A stretch of 35,455 nt of DNA from Cytobacillus firmus (GCF_023715565.1 NZ_JAMBOJ010000048.1:1-35455), one strand, 5' to 3'. Positions 8,596 through 17,197 are shown, counted from the first letter of the stretch. Numbers and translations: made by a program. Notes: a model not told the origin generated them from the letters alone.

Positions 8596-9930
8596 TTATG
8601 GTTGACATCCTGATTCAGCTCGTTCAATAGATTCCATGAGATAGTCGACTACATGCAGGGTTTGGATTTGCTTTTCCATTCCTTCCCGATGAACACCCAG
8701 TTTCATTTGCAGAAAACAGCCAGGATTGGCAGTAATTAAAACAGCCGACTCTGTTTCTTTTACTCTCGTCATCTTCTTATCCAAAATTTCATTTGCTAGT
8801 TTCGGCTGCAATAGATTATATATTCCGGCTGAGCCGCAGCAATATTTTTTTTCAGGGAGATCCACATATTCTGAGTTTGGAACCTGTTTCACCAATTTAG
8901 CTGGAGCGTCCTTTACTTTCATGACATATTGCAGGTGACATGAAGGCTGATAGGTAACCCGTTCGCCCCTGCCGGCAGCTGCAGGCATTTCGCCTTTTTC
9001 ATAAATGATCTCACTGATATCCCTGATTTTTTCTGAGAAACTTTTTGCCCGTTCCAGCCAACGGGGATCATCCCGGAACAAATCGGTATATTCCGCGAGA
9101 GCCGCTCCGCACCCTCCGGCATTAGTAACGATATAATCCACATTTGCTTCTTCAAAAGCCTGTATGTTCGCTTTAGCCAACTCAATGGCCTTGTCTTTTT
9201 TTCCGCTGTGGTGGTGCAGTGCTCCACAACATACCTGTGCTTTGGGTGTAACGACATCAAAGCCTGATTTAGATAGGAGTTTAATAGAGTTATCATTCGT
9301 TTCTCTGAACATGACATCCATGATACAGCCATGGAAAAAGGCTGCCCGGCCTCTTGGTTCCTTTTCTTTATTAGCACTTGGTGTATACTCAGGATGGTGT
9401 TTCCGCCTTGAAGGCGGCAAAATGGGAGGTGTAATTCTTTCCATCTGCCTCATCTGCTCCGGGAAGAATTTCAGGATGCCGAGTCCTCTGGTAACAGACT
9501 GAAGTCCGCTTTTTTGATAAAACCATAGAAGATTGCCTACAGTATTGAGCCTTTTTTGATTGGCAAGAACATGATCAAAAAAATAGTCTTTAAATGTACG
9601 TGCCGGATAGACAGGTTTTTTAATATCCGTTTGAACAGATGTTTCAGTCTCTGCTGCAATCCGTTCCTTGGCAAGCATGACGATATCAGGCACCTGAACA
9701 TCAATAGGGCAGGCATCGACACAGGCTGAGCACAAGAGGCATCGATCGAGCTGATCTTTTATTTCCTGATTTACGGGGATGTTCCCTTCAATCAGGCTTC
9801 TTGCCATTAATACTCTGCCTCTGGGGCCATCTGCTTCCCTGCCTGTAATGTTCAAAGTCGGACACACATTGCGGCATGCACCGCAGCGTACACAGGTTTT
9901 CATGGATTCTTCCGCTGTCAGTAATTTCAA
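8596..9930 (-). CDS. glcF: GlcF-type (Fe-S)-binding oxidoreductase subunit
   Basis: This 444-residue protein has two N-terminal [4Fe-4S] ferredoxin motifs (Cys13/16/19/23 followed by Pro, and Cys64/67/70/74 followed by Pro) and two CCG domains (CCGALHHHSGK and CCGSAGIYN). This is the layout of GlcF and LutA/GlpC-like subunits that take electrons from a flavoprotein dehydrogenase and pass them towards the respiratory chain. It is coded 18 bases downstream of the GlcD-like gene, so the two should form one complex. The substrate may be glycolate, D-lactate or another 2-hydroxyacid. The gene ends just before the enhancer sites of the tctC promoter. Confidence 0.9.
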   Translation of the reverse strand: MKLLTAEESMKTCVRCGACRNVCPTLNITGREADGPRGRVLMARSLIEGNIPVNQEIKDQLDRCLLCSACVDACPIDVQVPDIVMLAKERIAAETETSVQTDIKKPVYPARTFKDYFFDHVLANQKRLNTVGNLLWFYQKSGLQSVTRGLGILKFFPEQMRQMERITPPILPPSRRKHHPEYTPSANKEKEPRGRAAFFHGCIMDVMFRETNDNSIKLLSKSGFDVVTPKAQVCCGALHHHSGKKDKAIELAKANIQAFEEANVDYIVTNAGGCGAALAEYTDLFRDDPRWLERAKSFSEKIRDISEIIYEKGEMPAAAGRGERVTYQPSCHLQYVMKVKDAPAKLVKQVPNSEYVDLPEKKYCCGSAGIYNLLQPKLANEILDKKMTRVKETESAVLITANPGCFLQMKLGVHREGMEKQIQTLHVVDYLMESIERAESGCQP

Positions 9931-9948
9931 TCACTATTCACCTCCATC

Positions 9949-11385
9949 CTAGTTAGGCAGTGCCATTTTGCCCGGATTTAAAATGTTATTTGGATCTAGC
10001 GTCTTTTTTATAGCCCGCATAACTTCCATGGCTGCTCCATGCTCAACGTCCATATATTTGGCACGGACAATTCCCACACCATGTTCAGCCGTTGTGGTTC
10101 CTTCCATCCTGATTGCGAGTTCATGAATGTCATCGATCATTTTCTCGACATTTTCCATTTCCAGCTGATTGTTCATATTGACCACTGGACCAGTATGCAT
10201 ATTCCCATCGCCAACATGCCCGTATATTCCACAGATGATACCATAACGGCCCGCGATATTATGAATCTCCCGCAGTGTTTCAGGAAGTTTAGAAATGGGG
10301 ACACAGATGTCTTCGCCGCCATACACCCGGAAACCGCCCGGCTTCAAAAGTCCGACAGCTGCACCAACAAGCTTCCTTGCCTGCCAGAGCTTCTCACACT
10401 CTTCCGGCTCATCGCTGAACTTTATATAATTCGTATATTTTTCAACCACAGTCCTGAGCCTGTTGACTTGAGAGGTTACTTCCTCCTTGGCACCATCCAC
10501 TTCAAACACAAGAATCGCTTCATTGTCCAAAGGCAGATTCAGCTCTGGCTTCATCATGTTTACCGCCTTTGTGCAATTAAAATCCATAATTTCGATGGCT
10601 GATGGCTGCAGGCCAGAAGAAAAAACAGCATTTACAGCCTCTCCTGCTTCTTCCAATCTCTCAAAAGAGCATAGAACTATTCCTCTTGTAACAGGAAGCG
10701 GCAATAATTTGAGGCGCAGTCGTGTCACAATGCCAAGCGTGCCTTCTGAACCGATCATTAAATGGGCAAGGTCATAGCCGGAGACCGATTTAAGCGCTTT
10801 TGATTTCGCGCCGCCGGTTACGATGATGTCACCGGTGGGGAGTACAACTTCCATTCCCAGGACATAATGGCGGGTGACACCATATTTAACAGCTCTCAGA
10901 CCGCTTGAATTGTTGGAGACCATGCCTCCCACTGTGCACATATTGGCGCTTCCCGGGTCTGGAGGGAACCTGAGTCCATAAGGCTTTAAAGCCTCATTTA
11001 AATCATTTTGAATGACTCCCGGCTCAATTATTGCCTGCATATTTCGGTGATCGATTTCGATTATCCTGTTCATTTTTGATAAATCTAGCATGATCCCGCC
11101 TTTTACTGGTACGGCTCCGCCTGTTTGCCCTGTGGCAGCTCCCCTCGGATACACAGGAATTTGATATTCGTTGGCCAGCTTGACGCATTCACTCACCTCT
11201 TCTGTAGAAAGCGCAATAACAGCTGCCTGGGGATTTTTTGGACGGAGCTGCGTTTCAAACGATGCATCATAGGAATAAGTCATCATGTCAGTGTCATTGG
11301 TTAAAAGCCGGTCTTCGCCGAAAATATTTCTTAATCTGGATAGTGCATTTTCATCCAGCGGAGGCGGTGTCATGGTTTCATTCAT
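9949..11385 (-). CDS. glcD: GlcD-type FAD-linked 2-hydroxyacid dehydrogenase
   Basis: This 478-residue protein belongs to the VAO/FAD-binding type 4 family. The FAD-binding half contains VYPRGAATGQTGGAVP (about 95-110), DPGSANMCTVGGMVSNNSSG (around 141-160) and GSEGTLGIVTRLRLKL (about 213-228). The C-terminal cap has the HVGDGNMH segment (around 391) and TAEHGVG (about 434), both typical of GlcD and D-lactate dehydrogenases. It should oxidise a D-2-hydroxyacid to the 2-oxoacid and pass electrons to the GlcF-like partner. In this cluster the oxoacid would be a natural substrate for the nearby aminotransferase. AGGAGGAG precedes the ATG. It starts 12 bases after the regulator gene. Confidence 0.92.
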   Translation of the reverse strand: MNETMTPPPLDENALSRLRNIFGEDRLLTNDTDMMTYSYDASFETQLRPKNPQAAVIALSTEEVSECVKLANEYQIPVYPRGAATGQTGGAVPVKGGIMLDLSKMNRIIEIDHRNMQAIIEPGVIQNDLNEALKPYGLRFPPDPGSANMCTVGGMVSNNSSGLRAVKYGVTRHYVLGMEVVLPTGDIIVTGGAKSKALKSVSGYDLAHLMIGSEGTLGIVTRLRLKLLPLPVTRGIVLCSFERLEEAGEAVNAVFSSGLQPSAIEIMDFNCTKAVNMMKPELNLPLDNEAILVFEVDGAKEEVTSQVNRLRTVVEKYTNYIKFSDEPEECEKLWQARKLVGAAVGLLKPGGFRVYGGEDICVPISKLPETLREIHNIAGRYGIICGIYGHVGDGNMHTGPVVNMNNQLEMENVEKMIDDIHELAIRMEGTTTAEHGVGIVRAKYMDVEHGAAMEVMRAIKKTLDPNNILNPGKMALPN

Positions 11386-11397
11386 TTTTTCTCCTCC

Positions 11398-13296
11398 TCA
11401 CAAACTATTAATTTTACGCCATAGGGTCGTCCTGCCGATCCCCAAAAGCCTTGCCGCTTCCGTTTTATTCCCGTTCACCTGCTTCAGCACATTCAGAATA
11501 TATTCCTTTTCATAATTGTGAAGCTTCGTTTCTTGATTTAAATCATCCATATTGGCGTGCTTTTCCAGCTCTTTCAATCTGGTAAAGTCCTTCCCGCCCG
11601 CTGCTAAAACTGTTTCTGCATCGATCATACTTTCAGGAGAAAGAATCATTGCCCGTTCTACAATGTTCCTCAGCTGGCGGATATTCCCCGGCCAGTCATA
11701 GCTTTGCAGGATTTTCATAGCATCTGCGGTAAAACCCTTACAATCTCTCCGGATGCCCGGTTCCAATTCTTTTAAGAAGAAATCACATAATAAAGGTATA
11801 TCTGGAATTCGTTCGCGAAGTGAAGGAATCGGAATATCCAGGATATTAAGACGATAATACAAGTCCGCCCTGAAACTTCCTTCCTCAACCATTTTTTCAA
11901 AGTTGCGGTTTGAAGCAGCGACCACCCGAATATTAATGGGGATCACCCTTTCATCTCCAAGCCTCATTACTTCCCCTTCCTGCAGAACCCTTAGCAGCTG
12001 CGCCTGAAGAGATTCAGCCAATTCACCGATCTCATCAAGAAAAATGGTTCCCTGATGAGCCAATTCAAATAATCCAGTTTTTCCTCCCTTTTTCGCTCCT
12101 GTAAAAGCTCCATCGACATAGCCGAATAACTCGCTTTCAAGGAGGTTTTCGGGGATAGCTGCACAATTCACTGCAACAAACGGCCCTTCTGACCGCTTGC
12201 TGAATCTATGAATCAGATGGGCGAACACTTCTTTTCCCACGCCCGTTTCACCCGTAAGGAGAATGGTAGAATCCACTTGTGAATACTTCTTCACTTTTTG
12301 AATCGCTTTTTGATACATTTCACTTTCCCCGACAATATTATTAAGACTATATTTCGTTACATGGCCGCGGTGAAGAAGCTTTTTGCGGATTTCCTGCTCC
12401 TGCTGCTGAAGTCGATGAACCGCCTGAAACGTACAAACAGCCCCAAACACTTTTTGCTCATGCTTTATCGGGATTCGATTGGCCACCACTTTTACACCAT
12501 TGGCATCCTGAATACGGTTTAACTCTTCCTTCCCGGCAGAAAGCACTTTTTTCATTTGGGAATTTACGAGAATATCATCTATCTGCATACCGATAACTGA
12601 GTCATATGGAAGATTCAGTATACTGTATACCGACGGGTTACAGACTGTAATAATTCCACCTTCATCTACAGCAATAACACCATCTGCAATAAAATCAAGA
12701 ATAGCCTGAAGCTCCTTAGTTCGTTTTAATTCAATCCGTCTTACCTCAATCAGGCTTCTGGCTTCATGAATCGCCTGGATGACCGACTCTACTCCAGTCG
12801 TTAAGATAACCGTTTTGACTGAATCATTTTTGACTTTGTTTGTAAAAATACTTTTGCCGATCAGTACATCTATTTCTTTTTTACAGAGATTCTCTACCGC
12901 TGCCTCGGCTTCTTCAGGGGCCACAACGCAATATTTTTCAATCGAAATGTCCAGCACTGATTCAATTGTTTCTATTCCTTGAAGAACATCCCGGGTATCA
13001 GCTATTCCAATCCTACGACCTAATTTTTGTGCTTTTTTAATCGTTCGAAGCAGATCATATCCGGTTATCGGGATCTGGACAACGGGTATGTCTAGGTCGG
13101 CCTCGCTAAGCTTTAGTCCCATTGTTCCTCTGCTGATAATAACTTCTGTGCCGGATTTTTTAAATTCTTTAGCAGCTGCAATAGCATTTCTGAAGCTCAC
13201 TTTTTTTACAGCGACGTCTTCTCCTGTCTTTTTTGCTGCTTCACATGAAACTTCAATCAATGCATCAAGCGGGGTCAAAATGGCAATTTCGGACAT
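11398..13296 (-). CDS. Sigma-54-dependent transcriptional activator (PrpR_N-PAS-AAA+-Fis)
   Basis: This 632-residue enhancer-binding protein has a PrpR_N-type sensory region (about 1-185), a PAS domain (about 195-300), an AAA+ domain (about 320-545) and a C-terminal Fis-type helix-turn-helix (NKTEAARLLGIGRTTLWRKI, about 610-629). The AAA+ domain carries Walker A GETGVGKE (349-356), the sigma-54 contact loop GAFTGA (396-401) and Walker B TIFLDE (417-422). PrpR_N domains in known proteins sense organic acids or their derivatives, so this should respond to the pathway's carboxylate and open the two sigma-54 promoters found here. A TATAAT-like -10 (13338-13343) lies upstream, so the gene may have its own vegetative promoter. 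GlcDF follow it closely. Confidence 0.95.
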   Translation of the reverse strand: MSEIAILTPLDALIEVSCEAAKKTGEDVAVKKVSFRNAIAAAKEFKKSGTEVIISRGTMGLKLSEADLDIPVVQIPITGYDLLRTIKKAQKLGRRIGIADTRDVLQGIETIESVLDISIEKYCVVAPEEAEAAVENLCKKEIDVLIGKSIFTNKVKNDSVKTVILTTGVESVIQAIHEARSLIEVRRIELKRTKELQAILDFIADGVIAVDEGGIITVCNPSVYSILNLPYDSVIGMQIDDILVNSQMKKVLSAGKEELNRIQDANGVKVVANRIPIKHEQKVFGAVCTFQAVHRLQQQEQEIRKKLLHRGHVTKYSLNNIVGESEMYQKAIQKVKKYSQVDSTILLTGETGVGKEVFAHLIHRFSKRSEGPFVAVNCAAIPENLLESELFGYVDGAFTGAKKGGKTGLFELAHQGTIFLDEIGELAESLQAQLLRVLQEGEVMRLGDERVIPINIRVVAASNRNFEKMVEEGSFRADLYYRLNILDIPIPSLRERIPDIPLLCDFFLKELEPGIRRDCKGFTADAMKILQSYDWPGNIRQLRNIVERAMILSPESMIDAETVLAAGGKDFTRLKELEKHANMDDLNQETKLHNYEKEYILNVLKQVNGNKTEAARLLGIGRTTLWRKINSL

Positions 13297-13410
13297 CTCT
13301 TCACCTCATTCTCCTTTTCTCTTGGACAAGTTTTAATATTATATTAATTAAATCTTACCAGATGCTAAGGAAAATTTCGGTTAATTTTCAAAATAATCAG
13401 TCTATAATTT

Positions 13411-14124
13411 TTAAGTCAATATATTCATATCTTCTGAAGTTAGCTTTATCACACTTTCAACCTGGCCATACGGGCCTCCGGGTGAACAAATACCTATTGC
13501 TGCGCTGGAAAGGTGGAAAAATTCGGATAGTTCCTTCCGATCTTCAGCATTCAACTGTTCAAAGACCTTGCCTCCCAGTATCACTGCATTTCCTATTAAA
13601 CTGTCATCAAAAATATTCACCAGATAGCTGCAAAGCATTTTACCGGTAACTCTTCCACCTAATAGCCCGTTTATTTCAATATAAATCGATTCAGGTATGA
13701 ACATTGAGAATGATCCGGCTGCCAGGCAAGCTGCCATTGAATCCGGCGAGATGATAATAGGAATGGCCCCGTATCCTGCAAGACTTTTCACATTCTCATC
13801 TATCCCTGCAATCACCATTCCATTCAGCAGCTTATTTTCTGTACGAAAATGCTGGGGCAAATCATAAGTAATAACTTTTATTCCTTTTTCGGCACAGAAT
13901 TGTTCGATTTCCTCAGCTTCTGTCTTCCCATCAGAAAAGATAATCCTGGCTGAATGTTTTACATTTTTGAAGCCCAGCCTGGTGAAAGCTTTAATGACAT
14001 TTCGTGAACTTTGGCCGCTGACGAACACACAATCCGGCTTCAGCTGGATCTGATCTCCAGGTATAACGGAAGGCAGGTTGGCCAGGTCGGCAAGTCGTTT
14101 TTCAAGGATGTTCACCGGGATCAC
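13411..14124 (-). CDS. Aconitase/isopropylmalate-dehydratase-like half protein, probably non-catalytic
   Basis: This 237-residue protein resembles, in order, the N-terminal half of aconitase and LeuC proteins: a PGDQIQLKPD-type opening, a segment ending in EQFCAEKGIKV, the ATDMAA-like stretch DSMAACLAAGSF, FIPESIYIEINGLLGGRVTGKML, and LNAEDRKELSEFFHLSSAAIG. The DSHT motif of the catalytic family appears as DENV, the HQ motif is absent and the Fe-S cysteine region is missing, so dehydratase activity is unlikely. It may be a subunit, a binding protein or a decayed gene, but its reading frame is intact. The marked start is GTG (14122-14124), very close to GAGGAG; a second in-frame GTG at 14115 is an alternative. 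It follows the aminotransferase by 19 bases. Confidence 0.62.
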   Translation of the reverse strand: MIPVNILEKRLADLANLPSVIPGDQIQLKPDCVFVSGQSSRNVIKAFTRLGFKNVKHSARIIFSDGKTEAEEIEQFCAEKGIKVITYDLPQHFRTENKLLNGMVIAGIDENVKSLAGYGAIPIIISPDSMAACLAAGSFSMFIPESIYIEINGLLGGRVTGKMLCSYLVNIFDDSLIGNAVILGGKVFEQLNAEDRKELSEFFHLSSAAIGICSPGGPYGQVESVIKLTSEDMNILT

Positions 14125-14143
14125 ATCTCCTCTGAATCAGGAA

Positions 14144-15310
14144 TTAACAATACGGATGCTCAAGCCAATGCCTTTGAGCTGCGGAAACTCCTGCACCTAA
14201 CTCCACATCGTGTCCGCTTTTCTTTAAAGCAAGCTCCATCGCAGCAAACATTTTCAGCATATCAGCAGCATCTGTATAACCCATATGTCCCAGACGCAGA
14301 ATCTGATTCTTCACCTTTCCAAGACCTCCGCCCAATGCGATATGAAATTCTTCCCGCATCATCCTTCTGAATTCATCTGCATTATTTAGTTTTACAGCTG
14401 TCAGGGTTGGACTGGCCGCCGAGTCATCCACCAGCAATTCAAGACCTAATGCCCGGACACCCGCTCTGGTCATATCCCGGAGTGCAGCATGCCTTTTGTA
14501 TTCAGATTCAATTCCTCCGCTTTTTTCTATCATATTGCATGCTTCAAGAAGCCCGCACACAAGCGATATATTCGGCGTATAAGGTGTTCCGGCCCCTGAT
14601 TCCAACCCTTTTTTATAAAGCTTGAGATCAAAATAAAAGGATGGGCACTGATGCTTATTCACAGTGTTCCATGCTTTTTCGCTTAATGTAATTAACGCAA
14701 GGCCTGGAGGGAGCATTAACGCTTTCTGTCCCCCGGTTGCCACAATATCGATGCCCCATTCATCCATATATAGAGGAGTTCCGACAATCGAGCTCACCGC
14801 ATCCACAAGGAAAATGGCATCCGTTTCGTTTACAGCGGCCGCTATTTCTTTAATATTGTTTATGGCGGAAGTCGATGTTTCACAGTGTGTTGCAAAAACA
14901 GCCTTTGCTTCAGGGTTTTGCTTTAATGCTTTTCTCACATCATCCGGATCAACAATAGTTCCCCATTCCGCATCAACACGGACAGTTTTGCAGCCGATAT
15001 GGTCAGTTATACCCTGAAGGTACTCCCCAAAATAGCCGACGACGCAAAGGATGATCGTATCATTTGGGCCAACAGTATTAATGATTGCGGTCTCAAGAGC
15101 CGAAGCACCGCTTGAGGTAAGCGGAATTACCAGGTTTTCAGTCTGGAAAATCATTTTGGACTTTTCAGTTGTTTCCTTCAGCACATCCTGGAAGGCCGGA
15201 TTCCGGTAATCCATCATGGGATGATCGAAACTCCTCAGCATTGCACGCTGTATTTCTTTTGGAACCTGCACAGGACCAGGCAATCTTAAATCCAATTTCT
15301 CATCAAACAT
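14144..15310 (-). CDS. Class V PLP-dependent aminotransferase (alanine/serine-glyoxylate type)
   Basis: This 388-residue fold-type I aminotransferase has LPGPVQVP at the start, the TSSGASALETAI segment (about 65-76), ATHCETST (about 140-147), VDAVSS (169-174) and the PLP-binding Lys in ATGGQKALMLPPG (Lys196). It fits the alanine-glyoxylate, serine-glyoxylate and ureidoglycine-glyoxylate aminotransferase group, and sequence alone does not decide the donor and acceptor. With GlcDF downstream, transamination of the oxoacid produced by that dehydrogenase is a reasonable role. It is the first gene after a consensus sigma-54 promoter. AAAGGGGAGGA precedes the ATG. Confidence 0.9.
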   Translation of the reverse strand: MFDEKLDLRLPGPVQVPKEIQRAMLRSFDHPMMDYRNPAFQDVLKETTEKSKMIFQTENLVIPLTSSGASALETAIINTVGPNDTIILCVVGYFGEYLQGITDHIGCKTVRVDAEWGTIVDPDDVRKALKQNPEAKAVFATHCETSTSAINNIKEIAAAVNETDAIFLVDAVSSIVGTPLYMDEWGIDIVATGGQKALMLPPGLALITLSEKAWNTVNKHQCPSFYFDLKLYKKGLESGAGTPYTPNISLVCGLLEACNMIEKSGGIESEYKRHAALRDMTRAGVRALGLELLVDDSAASPTLTAVKLNNADEFRRMMREEFHIALGGGLGKVKNQILRLGHMGYTDAADMLKMFAAMELALKKSGHDVELGAGVSAAQRHWLEHPYC

Positions 15311-15360
15311 TGCTTCCTCCCCTTTGCGCTTCTTATTTCATTTTGCTTATTAACCTTAGA

Positions 15361-15376
15361 TGCAAAAATTGTGCCA
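15361..15376 (-). promoter_or_regulatory. Sigma-54 (-24/-12) promoter for the aminotransferase operon
   Basis: The minus strand reads TGGCACAATTTTTGCA, an exact match to the TGGCACN5TTGCA consensus. It ends about 50 bases before the aminotransferase start, leaving a short leader. Confidence 0.9.
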
Positions 15377-15428
15377 AAGTGGGATTGCCCTTAGTACTAA
15401 GGCTTGTTGTGTTTGGAGAGTGTTTCAG

Positions 15429-15445
15429 CGTTTCGTTTTGGAACG
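15429..15445 (-). promoter_or_regulatory. Putative upstream activating site for the sigma-54 activator
   Basis: CGTTTCGTTTTGGAACG is a 17-bp palindrome matching the two sites before tctC (YGTTYC-N5-GRAACR). Two extra GGAACA half-sites follow within 25 bases. It lies about 70 bases upstream of the sigma-54 promoter. Confidence 0.55.
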
Positions 15446-15770
15446 GTTTGGAACATTTTGGTGGAACAGGTTGGGGAGAGACGATTTTTGGTTTTTTAGA
15501 AGTTGTATGTGGGTGGGGTTTTCGGTTTAGTGGATTTTGTGGAGGGTTTAGATGCCCACTTCCTTAGGATGTTCTGGATTATGGGTTTCATGGAGCTGTT
15601 ATGGCGACCAATTTCTGCGGCTGCTCTGGATTTTTGGTCACTAATCTTTTTGATTAACTACCATTTCCTAAGCTCTCCTCCGATTTTGGTCACTATTCCT
15701 TCCGATTAACTACATTCCTGCACCCACCAGGTTTAAGCACTATCCGACCATGAAATGACTTATAAACAAC
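15446..15770. other. Gene-free GT-rich spacer
   Basis: No credible gene is seen here. On the plus strand the first half is unusually rich in G and T, with runs of GGTT and GGAA, and the second half contains a degenerate direct repeat. Short open frames in this stretch have no ribosome binding site or recognisable product. Confidence 0.5.
15629..15718. repeat. Two degenerate direct repeats of about 38 bp
   Basis: Copies at 15629-15668 and 15681-15718 share TTTTGGTCACTA, then six or seven variable bases, then GATTAACTAC and CATTTCC/ATTCC. Their offset is about 50 bases. They could be decayed intergenic repeat units. Confidence 0.5.
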
Positions 15771-15805
15771 AAAAGACAGCCCCATTCTTTCGAACAGGCT
15801 GCCTT
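15770..15805 (-). terminator. Intrinsic terminator of the IDEAL-domain gene
   Basis: On the minus strand AAGGCAGCC pairs with GGCTGTCTT around a 15-base loop and is followed by TTTTGTTG. It lies about 25 bases after the stop codon. Confidence 0.8.
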
Positions 15806-15828
15806 GTTAACATTTGGTTATGAGATTG

Positions 15829-16020
15829 TTACGAAATTTGCTTTAATTCCTCAGTAAGGCGCATGAATTCTTTTTTGTTTCGGCTAGTGAGAGCTTCATC
15901 AATTTTTTTGCGCAGTTTTTCTACTCGGTATTCCTTAAGAGCTTGATTCAGGACTTGTTCTGCTAACAATGACACGTTTTCCTCAGACTGTTGCGGCGAG
16001 TTAAGTAGACGTTTTTCCAT
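15829..16020 (-). CDS. IDEAL-domain small protein
   Basis: This product of 63 residues has a C-terminal IDEAL domain, the 30-odd-residue helical motif common in Bacillaceae (LRKKIDEALTSRNKKEFMRLTEEL). The N-terminal part is charged and lacks hydrophobic segments, so the protein should be soluble. In known proteins the domain occurs in YpiB-like regulators and other small proteins, but its function is poorly understood. I place the start at ATG 16018-16020, 10 bases after AAGGGG; a TTG six bases upstream is possible but has only 4 bases of spacing. It has its own terminator and seems to be a single-gene unit unrelated to its neighbours. Confidence 0.78.
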   Translation of the reverse strand: MEKRLLNSPQQSEENVSLLAEQVLNQALKEYRVEKLRKKIDEALTSRNKKEFMRLTEELKQIS

Positions 16021-16162
16021 TTGCAATCAACCCCTTGAGCTTTTTTCTATTGTACCAGAAGTTTTCAGATTATTCAAATGATTATTTGCTGGAATTTTTG
16101 TTAGCAGCTGCTAAGCTTGTTAATTATAATGTACCCGGGATTTGTACAATTTAAACAACATG

Positions 16163-16206
16163 CAAAAAAAGCTGACCAATGAGGAAATTAGTCCTCACAA
16201 GCCAGC
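16163..16206 (-). terminator. Intrinsic terminator closing the eut/BMC operon
   Basis: On the minus strand GCTGGCTTGTGAGGA pairs with TCCTCATTGGTCAGC through wobble pairs and one mismatch, and seven T residues follow. It begins a few bases after the malate dehydrogenase stop. Confidence 0.9.
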
Positions 16207-16210
16207 CCTT

Positions 16211-17161
16211 TTACATTTTTGCGGTTTCAAGTATGCTCATAACATTTTGTACAGACTTAACAGATTGATCGAGTGCATTTTTCTCATCGGCAGTCAGCGG
16301 AATTTCAATGACACTTTCTATCCCGTTTCCTCCGAGAATTGTTGGTACTCCCAGATAGATGCTGCTGTATCCATACTCACCTTCCAAATAGGCGATGGAA
16401 GGCAGTATTCTTTTTTTATCTTTCAGTATTGCTTCTGCCATTTCAACCATTGATGCGGCAGGAGCGTAATAGGCACTTCCCTGGCCAAGCAGATTGACAA
16501 TTTCTCCTCCGCCTTTTCTGGTTCTTTCCACAATAGCTTCGATTCGGTCGGCAGGCAGAATTTTCTCGAGCGGAATGCCGCCAGCATACGAATACCTGAC
16601 GAGTGGAACCATATCATCTCCATGACCGCCAAGAACAAATCCTGAAATATCTTCAATGGAAACACCCAGCTCCTGCGCCACAAATGTATTAAACCGGGCT
16701 GTGTCCAGTACCCCCGATTGTCCGATTACCCGATTCTTCGGGAAACCAGTGGTTTTATAGCATACATAGGTCATAGCATCGACAGGATTGCTTAATACAA
16801 TGATATAGCTATCCGGTGCGTATGTTTTTATATTTTGAGATACTTCTATCATAATTTTCTCATTTACAGCGACAAGATCGTCCCGGCTCATTCCAGGTTT
16901 TCTTGGCATTCCGGCTGTAATCAATACTAAATCTGCATCTTGAATGTCTTCATAGGTTGATGTGCCGGTTATCATGCTATTAAAGCGCTGAACCGGTCCA
17001 GCTTCAAGCATATCAAGAGCCTTGCCTTTTGTCGGGTTTGCCTGAGAAGGTATGTCTACTAAGATGATGTCTCCCAATTCCTTTTGGGCAAGCATCAATG
17101 CTGCTGTCGCACCCGTAAAGCCTGACCCGATAACGGCAATCTTTCTTCTTTTAAAAGTCAT
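16211..17161 (-). CDS. mdh: LDH-like malate dehydrogenase, last gene of the microcompartment operon
   Basis: This 316-residue NAD-dependent malate dehydrogenase of the lactate-dehydrogenase-like class has a GSGFTG dinucleotide loop (12-17), Asp36 at the end of strand two (NAD preference), [11 protein letters not shown] with Arg87 and Arg93 for binding the dicarboxylate, Arg156 and the catalytic His180 in GGHGDD. Arg in the mobile loop separates it from lactate dehydrogenases, which have Gln. It would interconvert malate and oxaloacetate with NADH. The gene follows the tailed BMC-H gene by 36 bases and shares the operon's terminator. Neither end carries an obvious encapsulation peptide. It may supply NAD+ for EutE or link acetyl-CoA to the TCA cycle. 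Bacilli normally have mdh beside citZ and icd, so this may be a second copy, but that is inference. Confidence 0.95.
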   Translation of the reverse strand: MTFKRRKIAVIGSGFTGATAALMLAQKELGDIILVDIPSQANPTKGKALDMLEAGPVQRFNSMITGTSTYEDIQDADLVLITAGMPRKPGMSRDDLVAVNEKIMIEVSQNIKTYAPDSYIIVLSNPVDAMTYVCYKTTGFPKNRVIGQSGVLDTARFNTFVAQELGVSIEDISGFVLGGHGDDMVPLVRYSYAGGIPLEKILPADRIEAIVERTRKGGGEIVNLLGQGSAYYAPAASMVEMAEAILKDKKRILPSIAYLEGEYGYSSIYLGVPTILGGNGIESVIEIPLTADEKNALDQSVKSVQNVMSILETAKM

Positions 17162-17197
17162 GGCTGTCCCTCCATTTCGTCCTGCCAGTGGAGTACT

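Noticed and set aside
10039..10602. 187-codon plus-strand frame inside glcD
   Set aside because: It is antisense to conserved GlcD motifs; its composition (many His, Phe, Cys) is typical of a shadow frame.
16211..17161. Lactate dehydrogenase instead of malate dehydrogenase
   Set aside because: The mobile loop reads [11 protein letters not shown] with Arg at the specificity position, where lactate dehydrogenases have Gln.
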